From UBA5109 sp965662565 (GTDB taxonomy: Bacteria > Pseudomonadota > Gammaproteobacteria > Pseudomonadales > Pseudohongiellaceae), in NCBI GenBank assembly GCA_965662565.1, contig CBFIHS010000001.1:35349-99348 (forward strand): a stretch of DNA of 64,000 nucleotides, in the 5' to 3' direction. Position 1 is the first letter of the stretch, and the number at the start of each line of letters is the position of its first letter. The translations under genes and the position numbers were made by a program. Of this stretch, positions 60,116-64,000 are shown one piece after another. The notes below the pieces were generated by a model. It was not told where the DNA came from. It searched no databases and worked only from the letters and a program-made list of their open reading frames with translations.

Positions 60116-61468
60116 ATGCAAGAACAAAACCTCTACATTCGATTGATTCAAAAGTTCCTACCGAGCCCGTTCTCGATTGCAATTATTTTGACCGTACTGA
60201 CTTATTTTCTTGCTCTTTTTTTTACCGAGCGGCCAGCAAATGAAAGTACCAATTATTCCCTTCAAATTCTGGAATACTGGGAAACAGGTTTTTGGGAATT
60301 ACTTAGCTTCACCATGCAGATGGCTCTCATTCTTATCTTAGGTCACGCTCTTGCCTTAACTTCTTTTTTTAATTCAATCATCACAACCTTCACTAAATAC
60401 TGTACAAATACTGCTAAAGCAGCACTTTTAGTAAGTCTGCTAACCATCTTAATGAGCTTTATTAACTGGGGCTTGTGCCTAGTGTTTGGGGCAATATTTG
60501 CCAGAAAAGTTGCTGAGAAAGCAAAAGCAAACGGACAAAAGCTTAATTACCCATTAGTAACTGCTGCAGGATACAGCGGCATGATGTGTTGGCATGGAGG
60601 ATTCTCTGGGTCTGCACCCCTAACGGTGGCATCGGCTAATCATTTCTTAGTAGAACAGATTGGACAAATTGGAATTGAGCAAACCCTATTCTCTCCTATG
60701 AACATCTTCAATTCAGTTTTGCTACTTATACTAATTCCTGGTTTGTTTTACTTTTTGGGAAAACGCTCACCTGGCTCTCAAATTACTTTGGCAATAGAAC
60801 CCGCTGATAAAGTGGAAGCAAAAACTTCGGTTACTGGAGCTGAACGAATAGATCACTCTATAATTCCAGCATTAATCTTGGGATTTATTATTTGTTTTTT
60901 AGCTCTAAGAAAAATCTGGCTTAGCCCAGCAGGTACTGGTCTAAGTTTTATTGACCTCAATTACGTTAATTTTTTACTGTTCGGATTGACTATTTTTTTA
61001 CACGGTAGCTTTAGTAAGTTTCTCCAGGCAATTCAAGAAGCCGTTGGAGGCGCAGCAGGAATTATCATTCAATTTCCACTCTATGCTGGCATTATGGGCA
61101 TAATGAAATACTCAGGTTTGGCGGCTCAAATTTCCGAAAGTTTTGTCGCCTTTTCAACTACGACCACACTGCCTATTTTTGCTTTTTTAAGTGCTGGTTT
61201 AGTCAACATATTCGTACCCAGTGGTGGCGGTCAATGGGCGGTACAAGGCCCAATTATTACTGAAGCAGCTCAAGCACTCGGAGTATCCGTTCCTAAAGCT
61301 ATTATGGCTTTAGCTTATGGTGACCAGTTAACCAACATGCTGCAGCCCTTTTGGGCATTGCCTATATTGGGTATCACAAAACTAAAAGCGAAAGACATTC
61401 TTCCCTATAGCGTTATTATTATGCTTGCTGGAGCATTAATCTTCATTTTTTCTTTGTTACTTTTTTAA
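60116..61468 (+). CDS. atoE: Short-chain fatty acid transporter (AtoE, TIGR00366-like)
   Basis: 450 aa with about 12 membrane helices. Family marks: LPSPFSIAIILTVLTYFLAL start, GLCLVFGAIFARKVA, YSGMMCWHGGFSGSAPLTVA, AGLVNIFVPSGGGQWAVQGPIITEAAQALG and YGDQLTNMLQPFWALPILGIT. Takes up short-chain fatty acids such as acetoacetate or butyrate. There is no Shine-Dalgarno, and a terminator lies 18 bases upstream, so initiation may be leaderless or from a weak site. The end overlaps the convergent gene by 12 bp. Confidence 0.9.
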   Translation: MQEQNLYIRLIQKFLPSPFSIAIILTVLTYFLALFFTERPANESTNYSLQILEYWETGFWELLSFTMQMALILILGHALALTSFFNSIITTFTKYCTNTAKAALLVSLLTILMSFINWGLCLVFGAIFARKVAEKAKANGQKLNYPLVTAAGYSGMMCWHGGFSGSAPLTVASANHFLVEQIGQIGIEQTLFSPMNIFNSVLLLILIPGLFYFLGKRSPGSQITLAIEPADKVEAKTSVTGAERIDHSIIPALILGFIICFLALRKIWLSPAGTGLSFIDLNYVNFLLFGLTIFLHGSFSKFLQAIQEAVGGAAGIIIQFPLYAGIMGIMKYSGLAAQISESFVAFSTTTTLPIFAFLSAGLVNIFVPSGGGQWAVQGPIITEAAQALGVSVPKAIMALAYGDQLTNMLQPFWALPILGITKLKAKDILPYSVIIMLAGALIFIFSLLLF

Positions 61469-62419
61469 AAACTTTTGTACTCGTAGGTTAATTACATCAC
61501 TAATATACACATTACCTTCTAGATCAACTACAAGGTCATGCCCTTCTCCAAACTCACCGTTTCCGCTTCCTGGCCTACCGATTGCTCCAAGCACAGTACC
61601 ATTCATATTCAATTTAGCTAACTCACCATCAAAGCCGGTGGTAATGTACATAAAGCCATCGTCGTGCAAATAAAGAGCACAAACTAAAGTGTTGTATTCC
61701 CATGATTCAAGATGATTACCACTTGTAGAAAAAATTTGAATACGATGATTTTCTCTATCGGCAACGTAAACCTTATCATCCTCATCAATCACAATTGAGT
61801 GCGCAACACGCATTTCAGCAGGGCCATTACCTCGCTTTCCCCATTGAGAAATAAATTCCCCCTCTGGACTAAACTTTAAAACTCCCGGTGGAATATCTGT
61901 ATAGCCATGGCCTTGAGCAATGTAGACATTACCCGCACTGTCAAAAGCGATATCATTTGGATCAGCGAATAAATGCGAACCTGTAGTTTCGTCCCAAACA
62001 CCTGACTCACCTGTCGTTCCCAGCGTAAATAGAATTTCTCCGTCAGAATTTAGCTTCATTACGGTATGCGCATTTACATCTGTTACCCACAAATTATCCT
62101 GCTCATCTATATTCAAACCATGGGAACGAATAAAAAGGTCTTCAGCACCAAAAGAGCGAATAAAATTGCCTTGTAGATCAAACTCCATAAAAGGCACACT
62201 TCCACGCTGAAGTACTATCAAGTTATTCACTGAGTTAATGGCTACAGCTGCAACAGAAGAAAACTCCATCCCTAAGGGTAGATCAAAGGCCTCCTTAACA
62301 TCTATTGCCTGATACCCCTCTAATGTATAAGCATTAAGTGGGCGCAATGGACGATCTGGTCTTTGGGAATAAGCAGAACTAGCAAGACAAACTATAAGCA
62401 GAACCAGCATTTTTTTCAT
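61457..62419 (-). CDS. NHL-repeat (six-bladed beta-propeller) exported protein
   Basis: 320 aa from ATG 62419 (GGGTG upstream). Signal peptide LVLLIVCLASSAYS. NHL repeats: LFIRSHGLNIDEQDNLWVTDVNAHTVMKLNSDGEILFTLG; HLFADPNDIAFDSAGNVYIAQGHGYTDIPPGVLKFSPEGEFISQWG; MRVAHSIVIDEDDKVYVADRENHRIQIFSTSGNHLESW; EGHDLVVDLEGNVYISDVINLRVQKFLK. Such propellers bind ligands or act as lyase-like enzymes (peptidylglycine alpha-amidating lyase is similar). Function unknown. It converges on the atoE gene. Confidence 0.85.
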   Translation of the reverse strand: MKKMLVLLIVCLASSAYSQRPDRPLRPLNAYTLEGYQAIDVKEAFDLPLGMEFSSVAAVAINSVNNLIVLQRGSVPFMEFDLQGNFIRSFGAEDLFIRSHGLNIDEQDNLWVTDVNAHTVMKLNSDGEILFTLGTTGESGVWDETTGSHLFADPNDIAFDSAGNVYIAQGHGYTDIPPGVLKFSPEGEFISQWGKRGNGPAEMRVAHSIVIDEDDKVYVADRENHRIQIFSTSGNHLESWEYNTLVCALYLHDDGFMYITTGFDGELAKLNMNGTVLGAIGRPGSGNGEFGEGHDLVVDLEGNVYISDVINLRVQKFLKK

Positions 62420-62545
62420 TATAGGCACCCCAAATTTTTTAGTGAGCAAACAGATTCACAAGAGTGAATTAGCAACTCATATTCTTTAGCGAGTGATCAA
62501 ATTATTGTTTAGATAAGTATTGTTATTCTTTTTTTAAACTAGTGT

Positions 62546-63643
62546 TTAGTTATTATCCTCAGACTCAGTCGAAATAATTCCAATTCGTCTAGCCCGTTTT
62601 TCCCAATTTTTTCTGGCCAAAATCTGCATGTCTTCAATGCTATCAGTTTCATCTAGTATTTCCAGACCTAGCAAGGTTTCAATAATGTCTTCCATAGAAA
62701 CAACACCCTCGATTCCGCCGTACTCATCAACAACTAGAGATAGGTGTTCTTTTTTCTGAATAAACTTGTCTAACAGATCAGGAATAGCAAGCGTCAAAGG
62801 GACTGTGATTAGCGGCCGCCTTAATTCTTTTAAGCTAGCATCTCCCTTACCATCTATCAGCATTAACAACAAATCTTCCTTGAGAACGTATCCGGTTATA
62901 TTATCATTTCGTCCATGAAAAATAGGGATTCTAGAAAAGGGTAAGTCTTTATGCTCCGCATGAAAATTACTTATCGTATCCTCTTCATCAGCTGCCACCA
63001 AAACAGTTCTGGGAGTCATAATATGTTTGGTGTAAATTTTTCTGAAGCGCAGCAGGTTATAAATAATAACTTTTTCTTTTTCTTCTAGGACTCCAGAATC
63101 TTTACCGAGTTGTGCCATCACAGCGAAATCACTTCGAGACAGAACCGGTTTATCTTTGTCTTTTTTGAAATTGCTTGTAATCAATTGACTCAACCAAACC
63201 AATGGAGAAAGAATGGTTAACATCACTCTTAAAGCACCTACCGTAAAAGGGGTTAAAGCCTCCCAGTTATTCGCTCCTAGAGTTTTCGGGATAACTTCAG
63301 AAAAAATCAATATGGCCAGGGTCATTCCACCAGCAATGAGCGCTTCTAAACTGAGGAAAGAAACCCCCATAATTCGTAATTCATCATCACCAAAAATAAT
63401 AGCCGCTTGAGACCCCACCCCAATGGCCCCAACAGTATGTGCAATTGTGTTTAAGGTTAATATTGCAGATAAAGGCTTATCAATATCACTCTTATACAAG
63501 GATAAATACTTGGCGATACGAGAAGCTTTTTGTTCTTGAATACCGACATAGGCGGGAGTAATGCTCAAGAGAACCGCTTCCATAATCGAACAAAGAAAAG
63601 AAACGATAATACTTACCAGAAAAAAAATGACTAAAAGGGTCAT
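62546..63643 (-). CDS. CNNM/DUF21 membrane protein with CBS pair (CorC/HlyC-like, no CorC C-terminal domain seen)
   Basis: 365 aa. The DUF21 domain has four helices (IFFLVSIIVSFLCSIMEAVLLSI; then NTIAHTVGAIGVGSQ with a conserved TIAHTVG; LEALIAGGMTLAILIFSEVIPKTLGANN). A CBS-domain pair follows (about 195-330: YTKHIMTPRTVLVAADEEDTISNF; SRIPIFHGRNDNITGYVLKEDLLL; HLSLVVDEYGGIEGVVSMEDIIETLLG). The C-terminal transporter-associated domain of full CorC/HlyC is absent; the protein ends after about 30 acidic/basic residues. Candidate magnesium/cobalt homeostasis or Na-linked transport protein. Confidence 0.88.
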   Translation of the reverse strand: MTLLVIFFLVSIIVSFLCSIMEAVLLSITPAYVGIQEQKASRIAKYLSLYKSDIDKPLSAILTLNTIAHTVGAIGVGSQAAIIFGDDELRIMGVSFLSLEALIAGGMTLAILIFSEVIPKTLGANNWEALTPFTVGALRVMLTILSPLVWLSQLITSNFKKDKDKPVLSRSDFAVMAQLGKDSGVLEEKEKVIIYNLLRFRKIYTKHIMTPRTVLVAADEEDTISNFHAEHKDLPFSRIPIFHGRNDNITGYVLKEDLLLMLIDGKGDASLKELRRPLITVPLTLAIPDLLDKFIQKKEHLSLVVDEYGGIEGVVSMEDIIETLLGLEILDETDSIEDMQILARKNWEKRARRIGIISTESEDNN

Positions 63644-63813
63644 AACAGCTCTTATCTATTATTGAGTTAAAATTCTTGCATGAAAAATTCATACGAGCAA
63701 ATTATCTCAGTGAAAACTTATACAAGTTTGGTTTCTATCGTTAACAACAAGATATAATCCAGTTAATAACTCGCATTAAAAAATACTAGAAAGCCTTATT
63801 AGAGGAAGTGTCG

Positions 63814-63990
63814 ATGTCTGCTTATGTAGTCGTTAATTACAAAATCAGAAACCCCGGGGCCTATGAAGCTTATCTCCCAGCAGTAAGATTTACTATCGAA
63901 GCCTATGGTGATGAACTTATTGCAGCAGGCCAAAACACTGAAGGCTTACTAATAATGAGCGATCAGTTTACTCCACCCAATAACCAGTAG
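63814..63990 (+). CDS. Short DUF1330-like protein (possibly frameshifted)
   Basis: 58 aa from ATG 63814 (AGAGGAAG upstream; a GTG at 63808 is less likely). The N-terminal half matches DUF1330: AYVVVNYKIRNPGAYEAYLPAVRFTIEAYGDELIAAG. Usual members are about 95 aa with a following ...NPxRxVVLEFxS segment. Here the frame stops after SDQFTPPNNQ. The third frame carries NNERSVYSTQ, which is closer to the expected continuation, so a frameshift near 63950 is possible. The window ends shortly after. Confidence 0.6.
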   Translation: MSAYVVVNYKIRNPGAYEAYLPAVRFTIEAYGDELIAAGQNTEGLLIMSDQFTPPNNQ

Positions 63991-64000
63991 AACACTATGC

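Noticed and set aside
1..64000. CRISPR arrays, IS elements, tRNA or rRNA genes
   Set aside because: No repeated spacer units, transposase motifs, cloverleaf or rRNA sequence recognised by eye.

Overview
The window looks like chromosomal DNA of a free-living, probably marine, Gram-negative gammaproteobacterium. The evidence is low G+C, outer-membrane systems (MlaA/MlaC, AsmA, TonB receptors, TolC), a ChrR-type singlet-oxygen response, and many secondary transporters. I cannot fix the genus. There is no rRNA, tRNA, CRISPR array, IS element or prophage in view.

Region by region. 1-5.8 kb: a HupE/UreJ membrane protein (cut by the left edge) with a parvulin-type isomerase, then AsmA, MlaA and MlaC (envelope lipid homeostasis). 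5.8-8 kb: a coiled-coil protein and CinA. 8.2-13.6 kb: a metal-uptake operon with a DUF4198 protein, a small secreted protein, a membrane-anchored accessory protein, a Znu-type ABC transporter and a second, divergent binding lipoprotein. 13.6-14.6 kb: DUF2721 and GyrI-like genes. 14.7-23.2 kb: an island built around an ECF sigma/ChrR pair, with a five-gene operon (NTF2-like, SDR, FAD oxidoreductase, DUF1365, cyclopropane synthase) on one side and photolyase plus DUF523/DUF1722 on the other. This is the classic singlet-oxygen/light-damage gene set. 23.4-24.3 kb: a second ECF sigma with a zinc-finger anti-sigma.

24.4-29.5 kb: a phosphate-scavenging cluster with a beta-propeller phytase, a TonB receptor and a divergent PhoX-like protein. 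A strong terminator sits directly in front of the phytase start. 29.5-33.9 kb: a nitroreductase, a decayed outer-membrane phospholipase A gene, a TonB receptor with a His/Asp-rich loop (probably zinc) and a small His/Cys protein, with several short tandem duplications. 33.9-37.5 kb: a third ECF sigma with a membrane protein, a DUF3106 protein, a small secreted protein and a metallopeptidase-like protein. 37.6-46.6 kb: oligoendopeptidase F, an unknown 204-aa protein, ApbE, a methyltransferase, three carboxylate or anion transporters and an MFS fragment. 46.6-49 kb: MetY-type sulfhydrylase and hexose-6-P mutarotase.

49.2-53.4 kb: a three-gene type I secretion-like operon whose ABC subunit has lost all recognisable ATPase motifs. 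It is followed by a 16-codon ORF with a strong Shine-Dalgarno sequence and a terminator. 53.8-56 kb: exported catalase-peroxidase. 56.4-61.5 kb: a p-cresol methylhydroxylase/eugenol hydroxylase-like flavocytochrome operon (cytochrome c, Tat-type unknown, flavoprotein), a medium-chain dehydrogenase and an AtoE-type fatty-acid permease. 61.5-64 kb: NHL-repeat protein, CNNM/CBS membrane protein and a short DUF1330 ORF.

The most unusual items are the ATPase-dead exporter operon with its neighbouring micro-ORF, the second metal-binding lipoprotein lacking its central histidine, the terminator fused to the phytase start, the pldA pseudogene, and the Tat-type protein inside the flavocytochrome operon. 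All functions are inferred from motifs read by eye; no database search was run.
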